A stretch of 55,000 nt of DNA from Rhodobium orientis (GTDB lineage Bacteria > Pseudomonadota > Alphaproteobacteria > Rhizobiales > Rhodobiaceae). The position numbers were made by a program, and so were the translations under genes. Positions 35,071 through 44,606 of the stretch are shown here, in pieces. Location of the stretch: the NCBI RefSeq assembly GCF_003258835.1, contig NZ_NPEV01000027.1, positions 1 to 55,000 on the forward strand. The letters are read 5' to 3'. The notes under the pieces were generated by a model. It was not told the origin of the DNA, searched no databases, and was given only the letters and a program-made list of their open reading frames with translations. The first letter of the stretch is position 1; the number at the start of each line of letters is the position of its first letter.

Positions 35071-35820
35071 TCAGCTCTTTTTCGTGCGGGTCAGCTTGCC
35101 GCCAGCAAAATGGATGCCGCATTCGGTCTTCTGGGAGCCGCGCCAGCGCCCGGCGCGCGGGTCTTCGCCCGGCAGCGTCGGCGAGGTGCAGGGCATGCAG
35201 CCGATGGACAAATACCCCATCGGCACCAGCGGATGGGCCGGCAACTCGTGCTCCTTGGCATAGCCTTCAAGCTCCGCGGCGCCCCAGGCGGCGAGCGGAT
35301 TGACCTTGATGCGCCCGTCGGCGACCTCGAAGAGATTGAGTTCCGAACGCGTCGACGACTGGTAGCGCTTGCGCCCGGAAATCCAGGCCTTGTAGGGCCC
35401 GAGGGCCCGGTTCAACGGTCGCGCCTTGCGGATGACGCAGCACCAGTCGGCATCGGTGGAGAACAGCATGCCGTCGGGATCGACCCGCGCCAGTTCTTCC
35501 TCGTCCGGATGAATCGTCTGAACGCCCGTCAATCCGAACTTCGCAATGATCTCGTCGCGGTAGCGCAACGTCTCGCCGAAATGCTTGCCGGTATCGATGA
35601 AAATGACCGGCAGGTCCGGCTTGATGCCGGCGATCATGTGCAAAAGCACGGCCGATTCCGCGCCGAAGCTGGTGACGCTGGAGGTATCGTCCGGGAACAG
35701 GTCGAAGATGGCGAACTCCAGGACCTCCTGGGGCGAGGCACCGGCAAACCGCGCCTCCAGCTCGGCCAGGTCGACATCCTGCGGACGGTAATTGCGACGC
35801 GGAGCGTCATTGTGCGCCAT
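35071..35820 (-). CDS. cysH: Assimilatory adenylyl-/phosphoadenylyl-sulfate reductase CysH
   Basis: A 249-residue enzyme that reduces activated sulfate (APS or PAPS) to sulfite with thioredoxin. The P-loop-like region VTSFGAESAVLLHMI (about 49-63) binds the nucleotide. The cysteine pairs WCCVIRK (about 127-128) and CMPC (about 209-212) are the [4Fe-4S] ligands of APS reductases and are absent from enterobacterial PAPS reductase. The C-terminal catalytic cysteine is in KTECGIH. So APS is the likelier substrate. It overlaps the cysI end by 14 bases. The start at 35820 matches homologue length. Confidence 0.94.
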   Translation of the reverse strand: MAHNDAPRRNYRPQDVDLAELEARFAGASPQEVLEFAIFDLFPDDTSSVTSFGAESAVLLHMIAGIKPDLPVIFIDTGKHFGETLRYRDEIIAKFGLTGVQTIHPDEEELARVDPDGMLFSTDADWCCVIRKARPLNRALGPYKAWISGRKRYQSSTRSELNLFEVADGRIKVNPLAAWGAAELEGYAKEHELPAHPLVPMGYLSIGCMPCTSPTLPGEDPRAGRWRGSQKTECGIHFAGGKLTRTKKS

Positions 35821-37465
35821 AAAGCACTCCCTTGAACGGCTCCGGCCCGAGCCGCCGATAGGTTTGAAGGAACGTCTCCCCGGCGTCCCGCCGCTCAGTG
35901 AGATAGAAGTCGACCAGCCCCTCCACCGCATCGATCACCGCGTCTTCCGAAAAGCCGCGCCCGGCCACCGCGCCGATGGAGGTTTCGTCGCCGGCCGAGC
36001 CGCCAAGGGTGATCTGGTAGAATTCCTGGCCCTTCTTCTCCACGCCGAGGATGCCGATATGGCCGACATGGTGGTGGCCGCAGGCATTGATGCAGCCGGA
36101 TATCTTGATCTTCATGTCGCCGATCAGCCGCTGGCGCTCCGCATCGGCGAAGCGTTCGGCGATCCGCGTGGCGATCGGGATCGACCTTGTGTTGGCCAGC
36201 GCGCAGTAGTCAAGCCCCGGGCAGGCGATAATGTCCGAGATAAGCCCCGCATTGGCGCTGGCAAGGCCGGCCTCAACGAGCGCATCGTAGACGGCCTTCA
36301 GGTCGTCGAGCCCGACATGGGGCAGCACGAGGTTCTGCTCGTGGGTGACGCGGATGTCGTCGTGTCCGAACCGTTCGGCAAGGTCGGCGACGGCCTCCAT
36401 CTGCTCCGCGCTGGCATCGCCCGGGATCTCGCCGACGGCTTTGAGGGAGATCGTCGCGATGCCGTAGCCCTCGACCTTGTGGGCGACGACGTTCCGGGAA
36501 ACCCAGGCGTCGAACCCGGCATCCGAGGCGCGCTCAGTAGCGAGCTTGGACGCGGCATCCGGACGCTCGGCGAGGCCGGCCGGCGCAAAGAATGCTGCGA
36601 TTCGCGCAACATCCGCTTTTGGCAGCTTCAGCGCCCCCTCGCGGATGCGCTCCCATTCCGCCTCGATCTCGGCCTTCAGCTCCTCGGTGCCGGTCTCGTG
36701 GACGAGGATCTTGATCCGCGCCTTGTACTTGTTGTCCCGGCGACCGTGGAGGTTATAGACGCGCAGGATCGCCTCCAGATAGGAGAGCAGATCTTCCTCA
36801 GGCAGGAAATCGCGAACCTTCTTGGCGATCATCGGCGTGCGGCCCTGGCCGCCACCGACAAAGACCTCGAATCCGACCTCGCCGTCCGCGCCGCGCAGCG
36901 CCTTCAGGCCTATGTCGTGCACCTTGATCGCCGCCCGGTCGACCGTGGCGCCGGTGATCGCCACCTTGAACTTGCGCGGCAGAAACGAGAACTCCGGATG
37001 CAGCGACGACCACTGGCGGATGATCTCCGCATAGGGCCGCGGATCGACGAACTCGTCGGCCGCAGCACCGGCGAAGGGGTCGGCCGTCGTGTTGCGGATG
37101 CAGTTGCCGGAGGTCTGGATCGCATGCATCTCGACCCTGGCGAGGTCGTCCAGCAGGTCCGGGATCTCGACAAGCTTCGGCCAGTTGTACTGGATGTTCT
37201 GGCGCGTGGTGAAATGGCCGTAGCCCCTGTCGTAGCGCCGCGCCACATGGGCAAGCATGCGCATTTGCGCGCTATTGAGGACGCCGTAGGGGATGGCGAC
37301 GCGCAGCATATAGCCGTGGAGCTGCAGGTAGACGCCGTTCATCAGCCTCAGCGGCTTGAACTGCTCCTCGGTCAGCTCGCCGGAGAGCCGGCGGTTCACC
37401 TGGTCGCGAAACTGCGCCACCCGCGCCTTGACGAAGGCGGCGTCGAAATCGTCGTAAACATACAT
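35807..37465 (-). CDS. cysI: Sulfite reductase hemoprotein (nitrite/sulfite reductase family)
   Basis: A 552-residue sirohaem and [4Fe-4S] enzyme that reduces sulfite to sulfide for cysteine synthesis. Two ferredoxin-like half-domains and two sirohaem domains are seen: HFTTRQNIQYNW (about 93-104), TSGNCIRNTTADPFAG (about 120-135), and the cluster ligands in the C-terminal half, CPGLDYCALA (about 412-421) and KISGCINACGHHHVG (about 452-466). It follows DUF2849 by 14 bases and overlaps cysH. No flavoprotein CysJ is near, so a ferredoxin or other donor is likely. The start at 37465 has GGAGG upstream. Confidence 0.93.
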   Translation of the reverse strand: MYVYDDFDAAFVKARVAQFRDQVNRRLSGELTEEQFKPLRLMNGVYLQLHGYMLRVAIPYGVLNSAQMRMLAHVARRYDRGYGHFTTRQNIQYNWPKLVEIPDLLDDLARVEMHAIQTSGNCIRNTTADPFAGAAADEFVDPRPYAEIIRQWSSLHPEFSFLPRKFKVAITGATVDRAAIKVHDIGLKALRGADGEVGFEVFVGGGQGRTPMIAKKVRDFLPEEDLLSYLEAILRVYNLHGRRDNKYKARIKILVHETGTEELKAEIEAEWERIREGALKLPKADVARIAAFFAPAGLAERPDAASKLATERASDAGFDAWVSRNVVAHKVEGYGIATISLKAVGEIPGDASAEQMEAVADLAERFGHDDIRVTHEQNLVLPHVGLDDLKAVYDALVEAGLASANAGLISDIIACPGLDYCALANTRSIPIATRIAERFADAERQRLIGDMKIKISGCINACGHHHVGHIGILGVEKKGQEFYQITLGGSAGDETSIGAVAGRGFSEDAVIDAVEGLVDFYLTERRDAGETFLQTYRRLGPEPFKGVLYGAQ

Positions 37466-37479
37466 CGCTCCGCCCTCCC

Positions 37480-37779
37480 TCAGGCCGCAACGGCGGCAAG
37501 CGCCGCCTGCGGGCCGAGATCGGTGCGCACGGTCGGGCCCCTTGCCCGGATGCGCTCGCGCAGGCGAACCGGCACCATGGTGCCGGCCTCCACCGTCACG
37601 TCGATGGCATAGGGTTCGACCACCACATCTGCCTGCCGGGAAACAGTCTCCAGCATCGCCGCCGCCTCGTCGTCGCTCCGGAACACTGCTGCACGGCGGG
37701 CATCGGTGACCCACGCGCCGCGCGCGTCGAGCCAGACCGCTTCGCCGTCCTTGAGCCGGTTGGCCGTAATGCTCTTCAT
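37480..37779 (-). CDS. DUF2849 domain-containing protein
   Basis: A 99-residue protein, first gene of the cysteine operon. It matches the DUF2849 pattern: MKSITANRLKDGEAVWLDA, then GAWVTDARRAAVFRSDDEA, and VVEPYAIDV. It is small and probably cytosolic. In alphaproteobacteria it constantly lies next to cysI and often behind cysG, suggesting a part in sirohaem supply or sulfite-reductase assembly; that is inference. The start at 37779 follows GGGAGCG. Confidence 0.9.
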   Translation of the reverse strand: MKSITANRLKDGEAVWLDARGAWVTDARRAAVFRSDDEAAAMLETVSRQADVVVEPYAIDVTVEAGTMVPVRLRERIRARGPTVRTDLGPQAALAAVAA

Positions 37780-38193
37780 CGTCCGCTCCCTTCGCAATGA
37801 CAATGCGCAGCCGCCCGTCCGCTTGCGTGCCGGCTGTCGGAAGATTTTCGGCAGTGCACAACACGTCGGGCGTTTCCACGATGAAGAAAGAAGTATGTTC
37901 CAAAATTGGGGCGGTAAACGCCGGAAGGTAAAAAAGAATTTCAATTCCGGCAACCGCGCCCGGCCGGAGAATACCATTTGTCGCAGCGCACAAGACGTAG
38001 CGCGTCCGTTCCGTCATTTCTCCGAAAGGGCGGATGGCTTGGCGAAATCTTGTTTCACCGACGACAAGACAGGTCGAATAGCGAGCGCGGAAAAACGCTG
38101 CATTCCCGTCAACTCGAACCGCATGTCAGCACATGCAGATATGCGAAAAGAACATATTTCGAAAAAAGTATCTTTGTCCGAGGAAGGCCGGGA
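37780..38193. other. Spacer holding the cysteine-operon promoter
   Basis: A 414-base stretch between the septation gene end and the cysteine operon start. It is less GC-rich than its neighbours near 37920-37980 and 38120-38175. The partial palindrome GAATTTCAATTC (37936-37947) could be part of an operator, for instance of a LysR-type cysteine regulator, but no regulator gene is near. No gene or terminator is convincing here. Confidence 0.35.
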
Positions 38194-38811
38194 TCAGCCC
38201 TCGCCGTCCTCCGTCTCGACGGCGTGGCGGCTCATCAGCGGCATCTGGGAAAACGCAAAGAGCACCGTGATCGGCAGGAAGCCGAAGGTCTTGAAGGCGA
38301 CCCAGCTTTCTTCCGAAAAGTTCCGCCAGACGAATTCGTTGACGACGGCCATGACGATGAAGAAGAGGCCCCAGCGCAGGGTCAGGATGCGCCAGCCTTT
38401 CTCATCGAGCTGGAACGCACCGTCGAACAGCTTCCGCAACAGCGGCTTGCCGAGCGCCAGCCCGCCGAGCAGCGCCGCGGCGAACAGGCAATAGACGATG
38501 GTCGGCTTGATCTTGATGAAGGTGTCGTCGTTGAAGATGACGGTCAGCACCACGAAGACGACGACGAGGACGCCGGAAACCAGCGGCATGGTCGGGATGT
38601 GCCGGTAGCGCACATAGGAGATCGTCAGCGTGATCACCGTCAGGAGCGCCAGTACGACGCCGGCAACGACGATCGGCTTGTAGACCTCGCCGCCGACCGT
38701 CACCGGATCGACCGTGAAATAGGTCGCGAAGAACGCCACCAGCGGCCCGAAATCGAGCAGGAACTTGAAGCCGGAGGACGGCGTCTTCTTGTCGGTGGCG
38801 GTCTCGGTCAT
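38194..38811 (-). CDS. Septation protein A (YciB/IspZ family)
   Basis: A 205-residue inner-membrane protein with about five to six membrane helices. The family pattern starts FKFLLDFGPLVAFFATYF and contains GVLVVVFVVLTVIFNDDTFIKIKPTIVY (in part: FNDDTFIKIKPTIVY), GKPLLRKLFDGAFQLDEKGW and NEFVWRNFSEESWVAFKTFG. It is linked to intracellular septation and envelope synthesis in Shigella and E. coli (YciB). It follows ftsY by 21 bases and is probably cotranscribed with it. Confidence 0.93.
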   Translation of the reverse strand: MTETATDKKTPSSGFKFLLDFGPLVAFFATYFTVDPVTVGGEVYKPIVVAGVVLALLTVITLTISYVRYRHIPTMPLVSGVLVVVFVVLTVIFNDDTFIKIKPTIVYCLFAAALLGGLALGKPLLRKLFDGAFQLDEKGWRILTLRWGLFFIVMAVVNEFVWRNFSEESWVAFKTFGFLPITVLFAFSQMPLMSRHAVETEDGEG

Positions 38812-38832
38812 GGGCGCTTTTCCTTCGCGACT

Positions 38833-40419
38833 CTAGAGCCCGGCAATCGCCCGGGCGAAATCGGCCGCGTTGAACGGCTCAAGGTCTTCGACGCTCTCGC
38901 CGACGCCGATGAAATGCACCGGCAGGCCGTGCTTGGCGGCGATGGCGACGAGGATGCCGCCGCGCGCCGTGCCGTCGAGCTTGGTCATGACGAGGCCGGT
39001 GACGCCCGCCGTCTGGCGGAAAATCTCCACCTGGTTGAGGGCGTTCTGGCCGGTGGTGGCGTCGAGCGTCAGGAGCACCGTGTGCGGTGCGTCCGGCTCC
39101 TGCTTCTTGATGACCCGGACGACCTTTTCCAGCTCGGCCATCAGCTCGGCCTTGTTCTGCAGCCGGCCGGCGGTGTCGATGAGGAGGACGTCGGTGCCGG
39201 AGGCCTTCGCCTCGGTCAGCGCATCGAAGGCAAGGCCGGCGGCGTCCGCCCCGGTCTCGCGGGCGATCACGGGAGCGCCGGTGCGCTCGCCCCAGATCTT
39301 GAGCTGCTCGATGGCCGCGGCCCGGAAGGTGTCGCCGGCGGCCAGCATTACCGAGCGCCCCTCGTCGGAGAGCTTCTGGGCGAGCTTGCCGATGGTCGTC
39401 GTCTTGCCGGTGCCGTTGACGCCGACAACGAGGATGACATGGGGCTTCTTCGCCGGATCGACGGAAAGCGGCTCGGCGACCGGCGCCAGCACCTTTTCCA
39501 CCTCCTCGGCGAGGATGCCGCGCACCTCCTCGTCGCTGACCTCCTTGTCGTAGCGCCCGTCGGCTAGGCGCTCGGTGATGGTCATTGCGGTCTCGACGCC
39601 GAGGTCGCTCTGGATCAGGATGTCTTCCAGGTCCTGCAGCGTGTCCTCATCGAGCTTGCGCTTCAAAAAGACGCCGGAAATGCCCTCCGTTAGCGCGGAG
39701 GACGAGCGGCCGAGCCCCTGGCGCAGGCGCTGCACCCAGGAGACCTTTTCCGCCGGTGGAGCCGGCGGCACTTCCTCCTCGACCGGCGGCACGATGACCG
39801 GCGGCGGGATTTCCTCAACGGCGGGAGGCGGCGCGATCTCCTCCGGCGGCAGAACCTCTTCTTCCGCGGGCGGGACCTCTTCCGGGAGCGGCGGCACCTG
39901 CGGCAGGCGCTCCACCTCGACCGGTGCCGGCGTCGGCGGCGCGGGCGGCGGCGGCGGCGCAACGGGTTCCGGGATTTCGGGGATCGGCTTGGGAGCGGGC
40001 GCCGGCGGCTGCAGCGCCTCGCGCCGTTCCGCCGGCGGCAGTGCTTCCGGCGCCGCCTTGCCGCCGAACAGCCGAGCAAGGAAGCCGCCCTCGCGCCTTC
40101 GCGCTTCTTCCCGCGACATCCGCCGTTCGCGCTTTTCCGCAGCCTTAGCTGCCCGCTTCTTGATCTTTCGGATCAGCTTTTCGCGGCGCCGGGCGAGCTT
40201 TTCCTCGCGCTTCTTCTCGCGCGGCGAGAGCTCTATCCGCTGGCGGATGGCCAGCGACGAGCCCTTGCCATCCTCGCCCTTACCAGGCTCTGCCTCGGCA
40301 GGCTTTTCCTCGCCGAGATGCGGCACGGTCGGCTGAAAGGTCTCCGGCTCGATCGGCGCGGTATCGCTGCCGCCACCGAACAACCGCCTGAAAAAGCCAG
40401 GTTTTGTGTTCCCACCCAT
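38833..40419 (-). CDS. ftsY: Signal recognition particle receptor FtsY
   Basis: A 528-residue SRP receptor GTPase that delivers ribosomes making membrane proteins to the Sec translocon. The NG domain occupies about residues 225-528: GVNGTGKTTTIGKLA (G1), DTFRAAAIEQLK, DTAGRLQNK (G3) and TKLDGTARGG (G4). The N-terminal 220 residues form an A domain with a Lys/Arg-Glu-rich stretch (about 60-105, likely coiled coil) and a Pro/Glu/Val-rich stretch (about 125-220). This A domain is long for alphaproteobacteria. The gene lies between mtaB and the septation protein gene. Confidence 0.96.
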   Translation of the reverse strand: MGGNTKPGFFRRLFGGGSDTAPIEPETFQPTVPHLGEEKPAEAEPGKGEDGKGSSLAIRQRIELSPREKKREEKLARRREKLIRKIKKRAAKAAEKRERRMSREEARRREGGFLARLFGGKAAPEALPPAERREALQPPAPAPKPIPEIPEPVAPPPPPAPPTPAPVEVERLPQVPPLPEEVPPAEEEVLPPEEIAPPPAVEEIPPPVIVPPVEEEVPPAPPAEKVSWVQRLRQGLGRSSSALTEGISGVFLKRKLDEDTLQDLEDILIQSDLGVETAMTITERLADGRYDKEVSDEEVRGILAEEVEKVLAPVAEPLSVDPAKKPHVILVVGVNGTGKTTTIGKLAQKLSDEGRSVMLAAGDTFRAAAIEQLKIWGERTGAPVIARETGADAAGLAFDALTEAKASGTDVLLIDTAGRLQNKAELMAELEKVVRVIKKQEPDAPHTVLLTLDATTGQNALNQVEIFRQTAGVTGLVMTKLDGTARGGILVAIAAKHGLPVHFIGVGESVEDLEPFNAADFARAIAGL

Positions 40420-40445
40420 ACTAAAATTCCTGTTGTTTTAAGACG

Positions 40446-41702
40446 TCAGGCCGCTTCGGCGACGAGATGCCGCCTTGTGTGGCCGACAATGCGCACGGGG
40501 ACAATGTCGCCCGGCGCCGCGCCCTCAAGGGCCGTTTCGGTAAACTGTTCGGTCCGCCCCAGCCCGTCGCGCTCAATGAGCACCTGCCGCCTGGAGCCGA
40601 TCTCGCCGGCAAGGTGGCGGGCATAGGCCGCCGCCCCGGCACCGCGCAAGCGCGCCGCCCGCTCCTTGGCGATCGCCCGCTCCACCTGGGGCATTTTTGC
40701 CGCCGGCGTTCCCGGCCGCGGCGAAAACGGAAAGACGTGCAGATAGGTGAGGCCGCAGGCGGCAACGAGATCGAGCGTGTTCTGGAACATTTCCTCGGTC
40801 TCGGTCGGAAAGCCGGCAATGAGGTCGGCGCCGAAGACGACGTCGGGACGCCTGGCCCGGATTTCCTCGCAAAAGCGGATCGCGTCGTCGCGCAGGTGCC
40901 GCCGCTTCATCCGCTTCAGGATCATGTCGTCGCCGGCCTGCAGCGACAGGTGCAGATGCGGCATCAGGCGCTCTTCCTCGGCGAGCGCGCGGATGAGCGC
41001 CGGATCGGCCTCGATGGAATCGATGGACGACAGCCGCAGCCGCGTGAGTTCCGGCACCAGGGCAAGGATCTTCGCGACGAGGTCGCCGAGCGTCGGCGTT
41101 CCGGGCAGGTCGTGGCCGTAGCTGGTCAGGTCGACGCCGGTCAGCACCACCTCGCCATAGCCGTTTTCCACCAGCCGGCGGATTTCCGTGACGACCGCGC
41201 CCATGGGCACCGAGCGCGACGCGCCGCGGCCATAGGGGATGATGCAGAAGGTGCAGCGGTGGTCGCAGCCGTTCTGGACCTGGACGAACGCGCGAGCCCT
41301 TCCCTCCAGCCCGTCGACCAAGTGAGCCGCGGTCTCCTTCAACTCCATAATGTCGTCGACGAGGATTTTTTCGTCCCGTTCGATGCCGAAATCGACGAGC
41401 CCCTTCCAGGTCGCGCCGTCGAGCTTGCCGGAATTGCCGAGGACGAGGTCGACCTCGTCCATCTCCGCGAACACCTCCGGCTCGGTCTGCGCCGCGCAGC
41501 CGGTGACGACGATACGCGCATTGGGGTTTTCCCGCCGCGCGCGCCGGATCGCCTGGCGCGCCTGGCGAACGGCCTCGGCCGTCACCGCGCAACTGTTGAA
41601 GACAATGGCGTTTTCCAGCCCCGCGTCCCCGGCCTCGCGGCGGATCACCTCGGACTCGTAGGTGTTCAGCCGGCAGCCGAAGGTAATGACGTCGACACTC
41701 AT
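40446..41702 (-). CDS. mtaB: tRNA t6A37 C2-methylthiotransferase MtaB
   Basis: A 418-residue radical-SAM methylthiotransferase that converts t6A37 to ms2t6A37 in tRNAs. The N-terminal UPF0004 domain has its three cluster cysteines in [19 protein letters not shown] and VTGCAAQ; the radical-SAM cluster is CDHRCTFC (about 146-153). A C-terminal TRAM-like segment ends the protein. It is the MtaB rather than the MiaB branch by its short N-terminus ([11 protein letters not shown]). The start overlaps the dapF stop (ATGA). Confidence 0.93.
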   Translation of the reverse strand: MSVDVITFGCRLNTYESEVIRREAGDAGLENAIVFNSCAVTAEAVRQARQAIRRARRENPNARIVVTGCAAQTEPEVFAEMDEVDLVLGNSGKLDGATWKGLVDFGIERDEKILVDDIMELKETAAHLVDGLEGRARAFVQVQNGCDHRCTFCIIPYGRGASRSVPMGAVVTEIRRLVENGYGEVVLTGVDLTSYGHDLPGTPTLGDLVAKILALVPELTRLRLSSIDSIEADPALIRALAEEERLMPHLHLSLQAGDDMILKRMKRRHLRDDAIRFCEEIRARRPDVVFGADLIAGFPTETEEMFQNTLDLVAACGLTYLHVFPFSPRPGTPAAKMPQVERAIAKERAARLRGAGAAAYARHLAGEIGSRRQVLIERDGLGRTEQFTETALEGAAPGDIVPVRIVGHTRRHLVAEAA

Positions 41703-42586
41703 GGACGAGCCGCCTCGCCGGCCATGTCGACCCGTGACCAATCCCCGGTCTCAAGGTCGACCATGCCGGAGAATTCCATCTCGACCGGCCCGGTCATCAG
41801 GATGTGGTCGTCGGCCTCGCGCCATTCGATATTGAGCGGCCCGCCCGGCAGCGTCACGGTGACGGCACGGCCCGTACGCTTGGTGCGCGCGGCGGAAACG
41901 GTCGCGGCGCAGGCCGCCGTGCCGCAGGCGCGGGTCAGCCCCGCCCCGCGCTCCCAGACCTTCAGGGTGATCGCGTCCGCGGCGGTGACATGGGCGAGCG
42001 AAATGTTGGCGCCCTCCGGGAAGATCGGATGGTGCTCCAGCATCGGCCCGAAGCGGCCGAGATCATGCGCCTCCACGTCGTCGACCCAGAAGATCGCGTG
42101 CGGATTGCCGACATTGGCGACCGACGGCGAATGCAGCACCGGCGCATCGATCGGCCCGATCTGCAGCTCGATGGCGCGGGTATCGCGGAATTCTTCGGAA
42201 AGCGGGATCTCGTCCCAGCCGAAGCGCGGCACGCCCATGTCGACCCGGTAGCGGTCCGGTCCCTCCCGCCAGGCGTTGAGGATGCCGGGCGCGGTGTGCA
42301 GCGTCAGGGCGTCCTTGCCAGTCTCCGACATTAGGACATGGGCAAGGCACCTGGTGCCGTTGCCGCAGGCGCCGGCCGGCGTGCCGTCGCAATTGTAGAT
42401 GTCGACGAAGGCATCGGTGCCGGCGACCCGCGGCGGCAGGATCACCATCATCTGGTCGAACTTGGTCGCCGGATGGGCGTTGATCGCGCGCGCAAGATCG
42501 CCGCCGGCAGCGCCGCCGCCGCGCAGATCGAGAACGACGATCTCGTTGCCGAGCCCGTTCATCTTGTGAAAGGGTGCCGTTGTCAC
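41699..42586 (-). CDS. dapF: Diaminopimelate epimerase DapF
   Basis: A 295-residue enzyme that converts LL- to meso-diaminopimelate for lysine and peptidoglycan synthesis. It starts [17 protein letters not shown]; the two catalytic cysteines are in [15 protein letters not shown] (about 84) and [12 protein letters not shown] (about 228). Length is in the normal range. It heads the dapF-mtaB-ftsY-septation protein run on the minus strand, joined to mtaB by a 4-base overlap. Confidence 0.96.
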   Translation of the reverse strand: MTTAPFHKMNGLGNEIVVLDLRGGGAAGGDLARAINAHPATKFDQMMVILPPRVAGTDAFVDIYNCDGTPAGACGNGTRCLAHVLMSETGKDALTLHTAPGILNAWREGPDRYRVDMGVPRFGWDEIPLSEEFRDTRAIELQIGPIDAPVLHSPSVANVGNPHAIFWVDDVEAHDLGRFGPMLEHHPIFPEGANISLAHVTAADAITLKVWERGAGLTRACGTAACAATVSAARTKRTGRAVTVTLPGGPLNIEWREADDHILMTGPVEMEFSGMVDLETGDWSRVDMAGEAARP

Positions 42587-42732
42587 CGCAGGATGTCCGA
42601 AACGTGTGTTTGCCGTAGCGTTGTTATATGGCCGAAAGCCCGCAAAAATGCCAGAGGGCGAAACGGCCAGGCCGGATCGGCATTTGGTTGGGGTAAGCGC
42701 CGCCTGAACGACCGGCCGGAGAGGAAGCCGCC

Positions 42733-43026
42733 ATGCGCATCGTCTGGAAACTCTCCTACCTCGCCCTGAAGGTCGCCTCCATCGCCGCGCTGGTCCTGGT
42801 CGTTTCCGGAATCGGATCGCTGGTCGCCGTCACTCTCCTCGATGCCTGCCCGACCCTCAACGAGGGCGCAATTCGCTGTTCGAACGGCACGGCGCAGGGG
42901 GTCGCCGAATTCGGCATGACGGTGCTGTTGCTCACCGTTTTCACCGGCATTCCCGGATTGCTGGCGGTCATCGGCCTCGGATTTCTCGTCCGCGACCTGA
43001 TGCGCTGGCGCCGGCGGCAGATGTAA
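42733..43026 (+). CDS. Small two-helix membrane protein, unknown
   Basis: A 97-residue protein with two membrane helices (about 9-38 and 58-87) separated by a loop with two cysteines (LLDACPTL and AIRCSNG) that could form a disulfide on the periplasmic side, and a basic C-terminus ([11 protein letters not shown]). GGAGAGGAAG precedes the ATG. No family recognised. It lies between divergent dapF and the bciA gene. Confidence 0.6.
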   Translation: MRIVWKLSYLALKVASIAALVLVVSGIGSLVAVTLLDACPTLNEGAIRCSNGTAQGVAEFGMTVLLLTVFTGIPGLLAVIGLGFLVRDLMRWRRRQM

Positions 43027-43084
43027 GAAGGGCTGCGGCCAAAGGCGGCTTTATGCCCGTTTTCGCCCGGTCTAGGCTGCGCCC

Positions 43085-44068
43085 ATGATCGACCAAGCCT
43101 CCAAACGTGTCTTCATGCTTGGCGCCACCGGCACCATCGGCCGGGCCGCGGCACGGGCAATGCTCGACCGCGGGCACGAGGTGGTCGTTTTCCTGCGCCC
43201 GCGCCGCGATGACCGCCCGCTGCCGCAGGAGCTTGCCGGAGCGACCTCACGCTTCGGCGACGTCGTCGATCCAGCATCGCTGGAAAACGACGGCTTTTGC
43301 GGCGAACGCTTCGACGCGCTCGTCTCCTGCATGGCCTCGCGCACCGGCGCCCCGAGGGACGCCTGGGCCATCGACTACAAGGCCCACTCCGACGCGCTGA
43401 AGGCGGCAAAGGCCGCCGGCATCCCGCAGATGGTGCTGCTCTCCGCAATCTGCGTGCAAAAGCCGCTCTTAGAATTCCAGAGGGCCAAGCTCGCCTTCGA
43501 GACGGAATTGCAGGACTCCGGCCTCACCTGGTCCATCGTCCGCCCGACCGCCTTCTTCAAGTCTCTGTCCGGCCAACTCGGGCGCCTGAAGGCCGGAAAG
43601 CCCTATCTCCTCTTCGGCGACGGCACCCTCACCGCCTGCAAGCCGATCAGCGACGGCGACCTCGGCAATTTCCTCGCCGACTGCCTGACCGATCCGGCAC
43701 TGCAGAACCGGATCCTGCCCATCGGCGGCCCAGGCCCGGCGATCACGCCGAAGGACCAGGGCGAGGAGCTGTTCCGCCTTCTCGGACAGGAACCCCGCTA
43801 CAAGCGCGTGCCCCCGGCCCTCCTTGACGTCATCATCGGTTTTCTATCGGTTGGCGGCGCCGTCGTGCCGTCCCTGAAGGCCAAGGCGGAATTTGCCCGG
43901 ATCGGCCGCTACTACGCCACGGAATCCATGCTGGTCTGGGACGAGGCTACAAGCCGCTACGACGCCGAGAAAACGCCCTCCTACGGCACCCAAACCCTCT
44001 TCGATTTCTATGCCAAACTCGTGCGCGGCGAAATTGCCGACGACCGCGGCGACCACGCCGTGTTTTGA
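43085..44068 (+). CDS. bciA: Divinyl (bacterio)chlorophyllide 8-vinyl-reductase, BciA type
   Basis: A 327-residue NADPH-dependent SDR-type reductase. It starts VFMLGATGTIGRAAARAML (Rossmann loop, about 9-27). The middle part LLSAICVQKPLLEFQRAKL (about 118-136) followed by FETEL, VRPTAFFKSLSGQ and FGDGTLTACKPISDGDLG matches the plant DVR/BciA family closely, which reduces the C8 vinyl group in chlorophyll and bacteriochlorophyll synthesis. This points to a phototrophic host. No other photosynthesis gene is in the window, so it sits outside the main photosynthesis cluster or that cluster lies elsewhere. A non-photosynthetic SDR is less likely given the motifs. Confidence 0.85.
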   Translation: MIDQASKRVFMLGATGTIGRAAARAMLDRGHEVVVFLRPRRDDRPLPQELAGATSRFGDVVDPASLENDGFCGERFDALVSCMASRTGAPRDAWAIDYKAHSDALKAAKAAGIPQMVLLSAICVQKPLLEFQRAKLAFETELQDSGLTWSIVRPTAFFKSLSGQLGRLKAGKPYLLFGDGTLTACKPISDGDLGNFLADCLTDPALQNRILPIGGPGPAITPKDQGEELFRLLGQEPRYKRVPPALLDVIIGFLSVGGAVVPSLKAKAEFARIGRYYATESMLVWDEATSRYDAEKTPSYGTQTLFDFYAKLVRGEIADDRGDHAVF

Positions 44069-44069
44069 G

Positions 44070-44606
44070 CTACCCCACCACCATCACCGCATTGCCCCCC
44101 GCCATCTCCAGCACGCGCCGCATCGTCTCCGGCGCAACGGCCACGCAGCCCTCCGTCGGCGGAAAGTCCGGTTTGGCGATGTGGAAGAAGAGCGCGCTGC
44201 CCGCCCCGCGCCGTCGCGGCCGGATATTGATGTCGAGGACGACGACGATGTCGTAGAGCCGGTCGCCGCGCCACAGGACCTCGTGGCTTGCCGGATAGGG
44301 CAGCCGCACCGGACGATTGTAGTTGCGGTCGGTCGGATCGTCGCACCAGCCGAGATCGGGCCGAAGCGCCATCAGCGGCAGGAGCGTTTGCGGCCGCGCG
44401 CCCCGGTCGGGCCGATAGAAGACGGAAAGCAGGCGGAAGGCGCCCGCCGGCGTTGCCCCGTCCCCCTCGCTCTTTAGCCGTTTGATCCCGCCGCGCCCGA
44501 GCGCGCAGGGAGCCGTCAGGCCGGCAAAGGAGACCAGTCCCCGTTGCGGTTCCCCCGGTTTTGCCCGGGCGCGGATGACGAATGGCGCCTCACCGGCGGA
44601 TATCAT
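44070..44606 (-). CDS. L,D-transpeptidase family (YkuD domain) protein
   Basis: A 178-residue protein with the YkuD catalytic domain over most of its length. The catalytic motif is HIAKPDFPPTEGCVAVAPE, with His and the nucleophile Cys in TEGCVAV, where the usual Ser/Thr-x-Gly-Cys pattern holds. Upstream GDGATPAGAFRLLSVFYRPD is also typical. There is no signal peptide, as in the short L,D-transpeptidase-like proteins common in Hyphomicrobiales; its site of action is therefore unclear. The start at 44606 follows GGGGA. Divergent from the response regulator gene. Confidence 0.87.
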   Translation of the reverse strand: MISAGEAPFVIRARAKPGEPQRGLVSFAGLTAPCALGRGGIKRLKSEGDGATPAGAFRLLSVFYRPDRGARPQTLLPLMALRPDLGWCDDPTDRNYNRPVRLPYPASHEVLWRGDRLYDIVVVLDINIRPRRRGAGSALFFHIAKPDFPPTEGCVAVAPETMRRVLEMAGGNAVMVVG

